Source: Candidatus Zixiibacteriota bacterium (lineage in GTDB: Bacteria; Zixibacteria; MSB-5A5; UBA10806). Taken from it: 12,278 bases of DNA. Where the stretch lies: NCBI GenBank assembly GCA_003520965.1, contig DOTU01000047.1:3625-15902 (forward strand). The letters are read 5' to 3'. The notes under the pieces were generated by a model, which saw only the letters and a list, made by a program, of their open reading frames with translations, had not been told where the DNA came from and ran no database searches. A program made the position numbers and the translations under genes. Numbering within the stretch: position 1 is the first letter of the stretch; the number at the start of each line of letters is the position of its first letter. Below are positions 1-6,969 of this stretch, piece by piece.

Positions 1-1034
1 TCCTGATCGGCATCTGGGGCGGCCCACGGCGAGAATACGCGGCGATCAAGTTCTTCCTGTACACATTATTCGGCTCGGTTTTCATGCTGATCGCGATTTT
101 AGCGATGTACTTCACCACCGGCTCGCTCAATATGCTGGAGCTGATGCGACAAAATTCGATCTATCCTTATATGTTCCAGATGTGGGTCTTTGCCGGCTTT
201 TTCATCGCTTTTGCGATCAAGGTGCCTGTTTGGCCGTTCCATACATGGTTACCTGACGCTCACGTTGAGGCGCCTACGGCGGTCTCGGTCATTCTGGCCG
301 GTGTCCTGTTAAAAATGGGCACTTACGGTATGCTTCGGGTTTGCCTGCCAATGTTCCCCAAAGCGGCAATCGCTTACTCTATCCCAATTGCGATTCTGGG
401 ATTAATTGGCATTATCTACGGCGCTTTGGTGTCGATGGCCCAAAAGGATCTCAAGAAGCTGGTAGCATACTCATCGGTTTCGCACATGGGTTACTGCATG
501 TTGGGTATTGCCTCTTTGACAACCCTTGGCATATCGGGCTGTCTTTTCCAGATGTTCAGCCACGGCGTTATCACAGGCGGCCTGTTCCTTCTGGTGGGCG
601 TTCTTTACGACAGAGCCCATACCAGAGAAATCGCGGCTTTCGGCGGGCTGGGCGTTAAGATTCCAAAATACACGGGCATATTCATGCTCTTCGCTATGGC
701 TTCTCTGGGTCTTCCCAGCATGAGCGGATTTGTCTCGGAGTTCATGGTCTTCGTGGGAGCATACAAATCGATTTATGTCAGTAAATGGATCGTTGTGTTA
801 GCCGTTTTGGGCGTCGTCCTTACTGCGGCTTACATACTCCGCATGGTGCAGAAGGTATTCCTGGGCCAGTTCAACACCAAATGGGAAGGCCTGACCGAGA
901 TCAATGGACGGGAAATCTTCACGCTGGTACCTCTGGCAGTCTTAACGATTTTGGTCGGCGTTTATCCGGAAGCGCTCAATGTCTTTTTGAGAGGCACAGT
1001 CGATAACCTTGTAAAGCTGATAATACCGTCATGA
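1..1034 (+). CDS. nuoM: NADH-quinone oxidoreductase subunit M (complex I), 5'-truncated by window edge
   Basis: Membrane proton-pumping subunit of respiratory complex I, one of the antiporter-like subunits (Proton_antipo_M family). The frame is open from base 3, so the start lies outside the window; about 343 residues are present, roughly the C-terminal two thirds of a ~500-aa protein. The first visible residues (IGIWGG, then YAAIKFFLYT) are typical NuoM. Conserved charged residues of the proton channel are present: Lys in FAIKVPVWPFHTWLPDAH (codon at 219), Lys in LAGVLLKMGTYG (codon at 312) and Glu in GFVSEFMVF (codon at 738). By family alignment these match K234, K265 and E407 of E. coli NuoM. 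The rest is a series of hydrophobic helices. The stop overlaps the nuoN start (ATGA), so the two genes are translationally coupled. The WLPDAH context and the NuoN-type gene that follows favour NuoM over NuoL or an Mrp antiporter. Confidence 0.96.
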   Translation, partial: LIGIWGGPRREYAAIKFFLYTLFGSVFMLIAILAMYFTTGSLNMLELMRQNSIYPYMFQMWVFAGFFIAFAIKVPVWPFHTWLPDAHVEAPTAVSVILAGVLLKMGTYGMLRVCLPMFPKAAIAYSIPIAILGLIGIIYGALVSMAQKDLKKLVAYSSVSHMGYCMLGIASLTTLGISGCLFQMFSHGVITGGLFLLVGVLYDRAHTREIAAFGGLGVKIPKYTGIFMLFAMASLGLPSMSGFVSEFMVFVGAYKSIYVSKWIVVLAVLGVVLTAAYILRMVQKVFLGQFNTKWEGLTEINGREIFTLVPLAVLTILVGVYPEALNVFLRGTVDNLVKLIIPS

Positions 1035-2458
1035 ACACAGTTCTGATATTACCGCAGATCTTTCTATTTGTCTGGGCCATCGCTGTTCTCGTGCTTGATT
1101 TTGTCAGAAAGGGTAGCAGCCGAAAAGGGCTGGCATATTTTTCGATGCTTGGCCTGGCTATTACCGGCATCATGACAGTTTTTATCCCCGATGGCCAGAG
1201 TTTCGGCGGGGCCTATCTTTCTGATAGTTATGGTCGGCTCTTTAATTTGATCTTCCTGGCCGCCTCGTTTATGACAATCCTGGCCTCTGCCGATTTCGCT
1301 GAAATACGATTTGCCTACAAAGGCGAGTATTATGCTTTGATTCTGTTGGCCACAGTAGGCATGTTATTCCTTTCCGGAGCGGGCGAGCTTCTTACGCTTT
1401 ACGTTTCCTTAGAACTGGCCACGATACCGCTATATGTCATGGCCGCCTATATGAAGCGCAATCTAAAATCAACCGAGGCAGGCCTGAAGTACCTGATCAT
1501 CGGCGGCGTTTCCTCGGGATTGCTTCTTTTGGGATTGAGCCTGATTTTTGGGCTTACCGGTACCACATTCTTATCGCGTATCCGCCCTGACGCTTTACTC
1601 AGTGGGACAGCTGCCAGCGGCGTTGTATTCGCGGTGGTGATGCTTATCGCGGGGTTCGGCTTTAAGCTGGCCGCCGCTCCGTTCCACATGTGGGCCCCTG
1701 ATGTTTACGAGGGCGCTCCTACTCCCGTTACCGCTTATCTGTCAGTGGCATCCAAAGCGGCCGGGCTGGTGGCCTTTGTGCGCATTTTCTTTGGCCCGCT
1801 GGCTGTAGCCAAAGGCGATTGGGTAACGATTATCGAAATCGTAGCCGTTCTGGCGATGGTCATCGGAAACTTCGTCGCCTTGATGCAAACCAATATCAAA
1901 CGCATGCTGGCTTACTCATCGATCTCCCATATCGGCTACGTCTTCGTAGCGCTGGCGGCTGTCAACGGCTACTCGATTGTAGGAATGATGATATTCCTGA
2001 TGGCCTATCTCTTTGCCAATATCGGCGCCTTTATGGTAGCCATTGGATTTTCCAATATGACCGGTTCTGATGAGATTAGCGACTACGCCGGAATGGTGCG
2101 CAGAAATCCTCTGGCGGCATCCATGATGGCAATCTTTATGCTCTCGCTTATGGGTATCCCACCCACGGCCGGATTTTTCGGTAAGTACTGGCTCTTTGCG
2201 GCGGCGGTTAAGGCACATATTTACTGGCTGGTTATTGTGGCCATCTTGATGTCGGTGGTTTCGGTATTTTTCTATGCCAATATCATTCGCAAGATGTTTT
2301 TCCATCACGCGGCCGACGAATCCAGGATTCATTTCGGCCCGGCGCTGGGAATCGGAATTGTTATCTCCGGTATCGCGGTTATTGTCATCTGCCTTGCCCC
2401 ATCGACATTTTACGAAATGGCCAGCCAGGCAGCACGGGTCTTCTTCCCGCAATTTTAA
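1031..2458 (+). CDS. nuoN: NADH-quinone oxidoreductase subunit N (complex I)
   Basis: Third antiporter-like, proton-translocating membrane subunit of complex I. The 475-aa length is normal for the family. Hydrophobic helices run throughout. Family signatures include SLELATIPLY (about 126-135, with the key Glu128), FGFKLAAAPFHMWAPDVYEG (209-228, Lys212), VASKAAG (Lys242), KRMLAYSSISHIGY (290-303) and GIPPTAGFFGKYWLF (375-389, Lys385). From knowledge of the family, these Lys/Glu residues form the buried proton path. The ATG overlaps the nuoM stop by four bases, which fixes the start. As usual in nuo operons, nuoN is the last gene, and a strong intrinsic terminator begins 22 bases after its stop. 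Nothing in it looks damaged. Confidence 0.97.
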   Translation: MNTVLILPQIFLFVWAIAVLVLDFVRKGSSRKGLAYFSMLGLAITGIMTVFIPDGQSFGGAYLSDSYGRLFNLIFLAASFMTILASADFAEIRFAYKGEYYALILLATVGMLFLSGAGELLTLYVSLELATIPLYVMAAYMKRNLKSTEAGLKYLIIGGVSSGLLLLGLSLIFGLTGTTFLSRIRPDALLSGTAASGVVFAVVMLIAGFGFKLAAAPFHMWAPDVYEGAPTPVTAYLSVASKAAGLVAFVRIFFGPLAVAKGDWVTIIEIVAVLAMVIGNFVALMQTNIKRMLAYSSISHIGYVFVALAAVNGYSIVGMMIFLMAYLFANIGAFMVAIGFSNMTGSDEISDYAGMVRRNPLAASMMAIFMLSLMGIPPTAGFFGKYWLFAAAVKAHIYWLVIVAILMSVVSVFFYANIIRKMFFHHAADESRIHFGPALGIGIVISGIAVIVICLAPSTFYEMASQAARVFFPQF

Positions 2459-2480
2459 TTGGATAAAGTAAGAATTAACG

Positions 2481-2514
2481 TGCCGTCAGGTCCCCGAACC
2501 TGATGGCATTTTTT
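2481..2514 (+). terminator. Intrinsic terminator of the nuo operon
   Basis: An 11-bp stem (2481-2491 with 2498-2508, one G-T wobble, otherwise perfect) closes a CCCCGA loop and is followed at once by six T. It starts 22 bases after the nuoN stop. The core GTCAGGTCCCCGAACC (2485-2500) recurs exactly at 3169-3184 in another intergenic hairpin, so this terminator is probably a member of a dispersed repeat family. Confidence 0.88.
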
Positions 2515-2583
2515 ATTACCGATATCAGGGTGGCATGCTTCCCGAAATCCCCTTGGGATGAGGTAAGCATGTTCATTTGCCCA

Positions 2584-2645
2584 ACCTGTGGCGTCGAGTC
2601 TCCGTACCCGACACCTATGGCGGTCAGGTACGGCGATCTGATCGC
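2584..2645. repeat. Intergenic hairpin repeats, degenerate copies (two tandem units)
   Basis: Bases 2584-2614 match 3160-3190 at 25 of 31 positions, ending in the same ACCCGACAC. Each copy folds as GTC(A/G)(G/A)GT-loop-ACCCGAC with one mismatch. Immediately after it, 2620-2629 pairs with 2636-2645 (10 bp, two G-T wobbles) around a six-base loop, with the left arm GTCAGGT shared with the nuo terminator. Compensatory changes that keep the stems suggest a structured element. Short antisense ORFs over this region come from the repeat and do not look like genes. Confidence 0.6.
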
Positions 2646-2702
2646 ACAAGAAATCATCCATTGGATTTGACAAACAAGTGTTAGTGGTTGTAGGTTATTA
2701 AC

Positions 2703-3134
2703 ATGAAAAAATTATCTGTGATCGCTTTTGTAATTTCGGTTCTTGCTTTGGTAACATTGATTGCCAGACAATCATTATTCGCTCATGGCTGGCTTGGGAT
2801 AGCCATTCAGATCGGGGCCGTTTGTCTCATGATTTGGGCGAGATTGATCTTCGGCTTGCGAAGCTTCCACGCCGCTGCAAATCCTACCAGGGGTGGCCTG
2901 ATTACCAAGGGGCCGTATCGATTTATCCGTCATCCCATTTATGCGTCTGTAATCTATTTTGTCTGGGCGGGCGTGCTATCGCATTTGTCGCCGATAAACG
3001 TTTGTTTGGGCGTAATTGTTACGGCCGGTCTCGTTATTCGTATCCGTTCCGAGGAACGCCTGTTGCTCGGTATGTACCCCGAATACGCTGATTACGCTGC
3101 GAAAACCAAACGGATCATACCGTTTATAGTTTGA
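2703..3134 (+). CDS. ICMT/PEMT-type membrane methyltransferase (isoprenylcysteine carboxyl methyltransferase family)
   Basis: A 143-aa integral membrane protein with an N-terminal helix (about 5-22), further helices (about 28-50 and 78-112) and the C-terminal SAM-binding signature of the ICMT/phospholipid methyltransferase superfamily. That signature is GPYRFIRHPIY (70-80) followed by RSEERLL (115-121) and YPEYADYAAKTKRIIPF (125-141). Bacterial members are small and transfer a methyl group from S-adenosylmethionine to lipid or small-molecule acceptors; the substrate cannot be inferred. The ATG at 2703 begins with a normal MKKL segment, but no strong ribosome binding site precedes it. The gene stands alone between two repeat-bearing intergenic regions. 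Family assignment is firm, specific function is not. Confidence 0.85.
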   Translation: MKKLSVIAFVISVLALVTLIARQSLFAHGWLGIAIQIGAVCLMIWARLIFGLRSFHAAANPTRGGLITKGPYRFIRHPIYASVIYFVWAGVLSHLSPINVCLGVIVTAGLVIRIRSEERLLLGMYPEYADYAAKTKRIIPFIV

Positions 3135-3159
3135 TAATTCCATAATGCCGGAAGCTACT

Positions 3160-3232
3160 TCCTGTGGTGTCAGGTCCCCGAACCCGACACGCACATCCCT
3201 AACCTGGGCGTCAGACGCCCCCGTCTGACGCC
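3160..3232. repeat. Paired intergenic hairpins downstream of the methyltransferase gene
   Basis: The first hairpin pairs 3167-3175 with 3182-3190 (nine positions, one mismatch) around CCCCGA, the same loop as the nuo terminator. The second is a perfect 11-bp inverted repeat, GGCGTCAGACG at 3207-3217 with its complement at 3222-3232, around CCCC. Neither is followed by a T run, so both are poor intrinsic terminators on the plus strand, though they may still affect transcript 3' ends. The block 3160-3190 is the better-preserved copy of the unit at 2584-2614. Confidence 0.65.
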
Positions 3233-3335
3233 AAATTGCCTTGCTTTTCCATTTTATCCCCCGTATTTTTTATGGAATAACCCCCAAATAGGGCGTATTC
3301 TATTTGTACAGTTATCATTATATAAGGGGAAAGTT

Positions 3336-4412
3336 ATGAAATTCATTTACATTCCATTTTTGGCACTCATTTGGATTCATTCCTGCTTCGCTCAGGTATA
3401 TCTTCTAACAACTTATGAAAAACAGGCCGATAGCACTACCTATTCCGCTTATGTTGAAAAAATCGATCTGGATCAACAAGCTGTATTAGTAAAAGTTAAA
3501 TTATGCAATGGCGGCATAATGAATGATCGAAAACCCCATCCATTTAAAAAAAATGGCCGAAAATATTATGCCGTTTTTATGCAATATGGGGAGTTTGAAA
3601 AGAGTATAGACCCGGAAAATATAACTCACTTTGCTTTAAGCGCAGACAGTGTATCTTACTTTATTCTAGATAATTCGCTGAATATTGTTAAAAATATTAC
3701 GATTCCTGATGCTTTTAGTCCAGGAGTAACATATTCAGCCGATAGTGCGCTCATACTGTCGATGGAGAAAAATAACGAAATGAGTTCATCTATTACCCCG
3801 AGCTATATAATGGATAACAATTTTAACCTTCAGCGTGCCCAGCCTGGCAAGGATTTTAAATATGCCGGGGGAAATACTAAGGGTATTGATGATATTGGTA
3901 GGTTTAAATATATAGGGCCAATAAATAGAAATGATAACCCCAATGGCATCTTCTCCTCATTAGATGTATCCGAAGGCAGTCATTGGCTGCTCAATCTGAA
4001 TGGCAAACATGATGCCGTCATTGATTCATTACCGATAGACATTGATAAGGTCGCCACTACCATTTTCAATTATCACCCTAAAGCACAAAAATTCTATATG
4101 ATTAATTTTAATTATGTGAATTATAACCTAATCTCAGACGTTGAAAGTGATAATGGCCAATGCTGTATTGAGCCCCGGCTTTTAATTTATAATCCTACCA
4201 ACCTAAAACTGCTACAGATAATGCCGCTTCCCGATTATACTCTTGATATTTGCCCCGCCAGGTTGGGAACTTGGTATGCTGAAATAGTTGGCGATTATTT
4301 GGTATATAATTTTCCTCGTGGTGAATTTGGCCCCGGTTATCGTCCCGCCATGCTCTTCATCTTCGATACTCGCACCAACGAAGCCACCTGGCTGCGCGTG
4401 GGCTGGAGGTAG
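3336..4412 (+). CDS. Secreted protein of unknown family (orphan, AT-rich)
   Basis: Not recognised. The 358-aa product starts with a signal peptide (MKFIYIPFLALIWIHSCFA, probable cleavage before Gln20), so it should be exported. The Cys at 17 does not sit in a good lipobox. The mature part has alternating short hydrophobic strands with Asp/Asn-rich turns, for example LLIYNPTNLKLLQIMPL (282-298) and MLFIFDTRTNEATWLRV (339-355), which suggests a beta-propeller-like or all-beta fold; this is inference. There is a Cys pair at 276-277 but no C-terminal sorting domain. The start is supported by AAGGGGA (3324-3330) five bases before the ATG. A weak promoter-like pair TTGCTT-17-TATTTT lies at 3241-3269. 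Codon use is rich in ATA, AAT and TTA compared with nuo and rpoN, but the last ~80 bases turn GC-rich. Confidence 0.75.
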   Translation: MKFIYIPFLALIWIHSCFAQVYLLTTYEKQADSTTYSAYVEKIDLDQQAVLVKVKLCNGGIMNDRKPHPFKKNGRKYYAVFMQYGEFEKSIDPENITHFALSADSVSYFILDNSLNIVKNITIPDAFSPGVTYSADSALILSMEKNNEMSSSITPSYIMDNNFNLQRAQPGKDFKYAGGNTKGIDDIGRFKYIGPINRNDNPNGIFSSLDVSEGSHWLLNLNGKHDAVIDSLPIDIDKVATTIFNYHPKAQKFYMINFNYVNYNLISDVESDNGQCCIEPRLLIYNPTNLKLLQIMPLPDYTLDICPARLGTWYAEIVGDYLVYNFPRGEFGPGYRPAMLFIFDTRTNEATWLRVGWR

Positions 4413-4422
4413 GCTACTGTAG

Positions 4423-4488
4423 GTCGGCAATTTATTTGCCGACATTCGGTCGGGTCATGGTCCTCTAGGGCCTATATACCCGACCGAA
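4423..4488. repeat. Back-to-back hairpins between convergent genes
   Basis: The first hairpin is a perfect 8-bp stem, GTCGGCAA (4423-4430) with TTGCCGAC (4436-4443). One base later comes a perfect 11-bp inverted repeat, TTCGGTCGGGT (4445-4455) with ACCCGACCGAA (4478-4488), enclosing a smaller nested stem (GGTCC/GGGCC). It lies between the convergent 3' ends of the secreted-protein gene and the acetyltransferase gene, 10 bases after the former's stop. It could end transcripts from either side, but has no clear T run. The TACCCGAC segment is shared with the repeat at 2584-2614. Confidence 0.65.
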
Positions 4489-4562
4489 CCAATTAACGCG
4501 CTCACAATAAATTGTAACACGCATCAATCGCCGCCAGATAAACTGGCCGCCTACAATCAGGA

Positions 4563-5048
4563 TTAAGCCCTCGCTATCACTTTCCGATACAACCAAATCA
4601 TCCGCCCTTTTATCGGGCCGCCGGTAGTTAGCTTTTTCTCCTCCAACTCCATCCCCTTGGCCTCATAAAATCCCGCGCTGACCGGAAATGCGCCTAGAAA
4701 GATATCGTTATAGCCATCATTGGCGATACGCTTCTCCGCGGCATCGAACAACCGCGATCCGATTCCCTTGCGGAAATATTCCGGGTCCACATATAACTTG
4801 GTAATAATGTTCTTACTTGTTGAGGCGATACCGGTCAGCTTGCCATCCATTTCAGCCACGATAAAATGGCATTCCCTTTGCTGCGATATCAAGGCCTCTG
4901 CCGATCCGCGTTCGCTAATCAGCCGGGACGTCTCTTCAGGCGTATATCCTTCCTGACCGGCCAACCAAACATAACAGGCGCAAACAATCCTGCTGACCTC
5001 TGACAGGTCATTGTCATTCATATCCCGAATGGTTATCTCTTTGTTCAT
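4563..5048 (-). CDS. GNAT-family N-acetyltransferase
   Basis: Acetyl-CoA dependent acyltransferase of the GNAT superfamily; the acceptor is unknown. The 161-aa form used here starts at MNKEITIRD, with the usual first strand of the fold at the very N-terminus. The hallmark motif A is clear: KLYVDPEYFRKGIGSRLFDA, with the RKGIGS acetyl-CoA pyrophosphate loop. An SAGFYEAKGMEL segment follows, typical of motif B (Y/F-Y-x-x-x-G-F/M). An upstream in-frame ATG at 5072 would add eight residues. I prefer 5048 because a perfect TATAAT (complement of 5071-5076) overlaps the upstream ATG and would place the transcript start between the two; no good -35 accompanies it, and neither ATG has a strong ribosome binding site. 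This is the only minus-strand gene in the window. Confidence 0.85.
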   Translation of the reverse strand: MNKEITIRDMNDNDLSEVSRIVCACYVWLAGQEGYTPEETSRLISERGSAEALISQQRECHFIVAEMDGKLTGIASTSKNIITKLYVDPEYFRKGIGSRLFDAAEKRIANDGYNDIFLGAFPVSAGFYEAKGMELEEKKLTTGGPIKGRMIWLYRKVIARA

Positions 5049-5285
5049 AATCTGTATCTTTTCAACCCCCATTATATTACTTCGGAACTAACACGGCCAT
5101 TATAATAAGGTGCGATTATAGACCATTAATTTGAATTGACATTATCGGACCGTCCCAATTTTAGCCGATCTTAACCGGAACCCAGACAATATCTGCGTAG
5201 TATCATTATTTGATGGATTGCACAAACCCCCATTAAATGCCGTTAAGATATGTTAACCCTAAGATATCCAAGGAGATAGCAATAG

Positions 5286-5405
5286 ATGGAAAAACCAATA
5301 TTATTGCCTGTTATCACCGATACTGGACTATATTTTGCTTGCATTATGCAACCTAATTTGTATTATATTTATTGCGACAGCCCCAGGTTTAAGTTGGCTT
5401 TCTAA
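5286..5405 (+). CDS. Possible small ORF (39 aa) upstream of rpoN
   Basis: Seen directly: AAGGAG at 5270-5275, ten bases before an ATG, then 39 codons to TAA. The product starts MEKPILLPVITDTGLYFACI and ends with a short tyrosine-rich stretch and a basic end; it has no known motif and no clear membrane helix. The ribosome binding site is among the better ones in the window, which is the main reason to list it. Against it: an rpoN promoter-like sequence lies inside its 3' part, and ORFs of this size arise by chance in AT-rich DNA. It could be a small peptide, a leader peptide for rpoN, or noise. Confidence 0.2.
   Translation: MEKPILLPVITDTGLYFACIMQPNLYYIYCDSPRFKLAF
5339..5366 (+). promoter_or_regulatory. 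Candidate rpoN promoter with overlapping palindrome
   Basis: TTGCAT (5339-5344), a 16-base spacer and TATTAT (5361-5366) resemble a sigma-70 promoter; transcription would start near 5373, about 80 bases before rpoN. The -35 element is the left half of a perfect palindrome, TTGCAT-T-ATGCAA (5339-5351), which could be an operator. Sequence resemblance only. Confidence 0.35.
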
Positions 5406-5451
5406 ACAGCCGATATTTATGGTGGAAGTCATGATGAGAGGATTTAACTAA

Positions 5452-6969
5452 ATGGCAAATATAAGGATGTCTCAAAATCTATCGGTTCGAACTGAGTTAA
5501 CAGTCCGGCCGGATCTGATTCAGTCGCTGAAACTCCTTATGGAACCTATACTTAACTTGGAGCAAGTGCTCCGCCAAAACCTCGCTGAGAATCCCTTATT
5601 AGAAGAAGTTGAGGAAGTACCGGAGGAAGTTGTTGCTCCTGAATTCCGCGAGCCTGAACGTAAAAAAGAAGAGGACGCGGGCAAGATCGAAAAAATCGAT
5701 TGGCAGGAGTTTTTGGGCGAGGGGAATGAATGGGTTAGCGGCCACTTCCGCGATTTTTCAGAAAATGACGAGGAACGTCAGGAAGCCACTACCGTTGTCG
5801 AAAAAACCCTCTACGATCATCTATTCGACCAATTAGGTTTCACTAAGCTGACCCCCGAAGAGCTTGAAATAGGCGCTTACATTATCGGTAATATTGACGA
5901 CTCCGGATTCCTCTCTTGCGATGTCAAGCCGATGGCGGAGGAGTTACAAAAGCCGCCCGAGCTTATTGAAAAAGTACTAAGTATCATCAAGAAATTCGAT
6001 CCCCCCGGCGTTGGCTCGCGCGATCTTCGCGAATGTCTCCTGGCCCAGATGGACGAGCAGGGCCTGAAAGATACCCTGGCCTGGGAGCTTGTGGATCTGC
6101 ATCTTTACACTCTCGATAAGAAAAGCACTGTTCAATTGGCCAAGACGACAGGCTCTACTCCCGAGCGGGTGGCAGCGGCTCTAGAGGTTATCAAGGGGTT
6201 TTCGCCTCGTCCTGCTCAGGGACGATTCAGTAAAGCCGCCGCGGCTGTTGTCCCCGATTTAATCGTTGAAAAACTTGATGACGGTTATGTGGTTTTCCAC
6301 AATGATAAAAACCTGCCCCAGCTTCGGATTAACCAGTCGTACAGGGCCCTGATCAAGCGCGGCAACAAAACTCCCGAGACCACTAAAAATTATGTGCGCG
6401 AGAAGCTCGAACAAGCCCGTTGGCTGATTAACGCCATCAATCAGCGCCGCAGCACAATGATCAATGTCATGGAAGCCATCGTTGAGGAGCAACATGACTT
6501 TTTCGAGCATGGCGAGGATTTCTTAAAGCCACTGACAATGGAACAGATCGCCGATAAGGTCGGAATGAATGTTGCCACAATTTCGCGCGTGGCTAACGGT
6601 AAATATGTGCAGACTCCGCTGGGCGTATTTGAAATCAAGTATTTCTTCAATACCGGAGTGGCCATGTCTGGCGGCGACGATCTTTCCAAACGCGTGGTAA
6701 AAGCCAAGATCGAAACCTTGATCGGCAAGGAGGATACGGCATCGCCCCTTTCCGACCAGGAGATCGCCAGTTTACTGAAACAAGAAGGGATAACCCTGGC
6801 CCGCCGCACGGTCACCAAGTATCGTGAGGAGATTGGCATTAAATCGGCCAGATTCAGGAAGCAATCACCTAAAAAACAGGCAGGGATAAAAGCAGAACCT
6901 GCTCCAACTCCGGTGCCGCCACCGACTACCTTAACCGATGGGCAGACCGATGCTTTTAATCAGGCCTGA
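5452..6969 (+). CDS. rpoN: RNA polymerase sigma-54 factor (RpoN)
   Basis: Alternative sigma factor that directs RNA polymerase to -24/-12 promoters and needs AAA+ enhancer-binding activators. All regions are present in 505 aa. Region I, the activator-interacting part, is at about 8-52 (LIQSLKLLM, then LAENPLLEE). An acidic region II linker lies at about 53-115. The core-binding domain spans about 116-300 (IIGNIDDSGFL, FDPPGVGSRDLRECLLAQ), and the -12-binding helix-turn-helix is around 361-390 (MEQIADKVGMNVATISRV, KYVQTPLG). The RpoN box ARRTVTKYRE is at 450-459 (family consensus ARRTVAKYRE). GAGAGG about ten bases upstream supports the start. Unusually, about 35 Pro/Lys-rich residues follow the conserved end (471-505), where most RpoN proteins stop shortly after the box. 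Linkage to hpf is classic. Confidence 0.97.
   Translation: MANIRMSQNLSVRTELTVRPDLIQSLKLLMEPILNLEQVLRQNLAENPLLEEVEEVPEEVVAPEFREPERKKEEDAGKIEKIDWQEFLGEGNEWVSGHFRDFSENDEERQEATTVVEKTLYDHLFDQLGFTKLTPEELEIGAYIIGNIDDSGFLSCDVKPMAEELQKPPELIEKVLSIIKKFDPPGVGSRDLRECLLAQMDEQGLKDTLAWELVDLHLYTLDKKSTVQLAKTTGSTPERVAAALEVIKGFSPRPAQGRFSKAAAAVVPDLIVEKLDDGYVVFHNDKNLPQLRINQSYRALIKRGNKTPETTKNYVREKLEQARWLINAINQRRSTMINVMEAIVEEQHDFFEHGEDFLKPLTMEQIADKVGMNVATISRVANGKYVQTPLGVFEIKYFFNTGVAMSGGDDLSKRVVKAKIETLIGKEDTASPLSDQEIASLLKQEGITLARRTVTKYREEIGIKSARFRKQSPKKQAGIKAEPAPTPVPPPTTLTDGQTDAFNQA

Larger units (their letters stand above)
5073..5451. other. Long intergenic region upstream of rpoN
   Basis: About 380 bases between the divergent acetyltransferase and rpoN genes, AT-rich and without a convincing large gene. 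It contains a direct repeat TAAGATAT (5244-5251 and 5260-5267, 16 bases apart), a possible small ORF (5286-5405) and a promoter-like pair before rpoN. The lptB gene commonly found just upstream of rpoN in many Gram-negative bacteria is absent. Confidence 0.5.

Noticed and set aside
1916..2452. 178-codon antisense ORF inside nuoN.
   Set aside because: It lies wholly opposite a clearly functional nuoN, its product is His/Arg-rich with no motif, and it has no sensible context; a shadow of the coding strand.
2455..2673. Antisense ORFs in the nuoN-methyltransferase spacer and near 2976-3194 with similar GDLTPQ/GDSTPQ-like peptides.
   Set aside because: The similarity comes from the shared nucleotide repeat (hairpin family) being translated, not from a protein family.
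3336..3395. Lipoprotein signal on the 358-aa orphan protein (Cys17).
   Set aside because: The residues before the cysteine (Ile-His-Ser) do not fit the lipobox well, and a normal signal peptidase I site (CFA before Gln20) is better.
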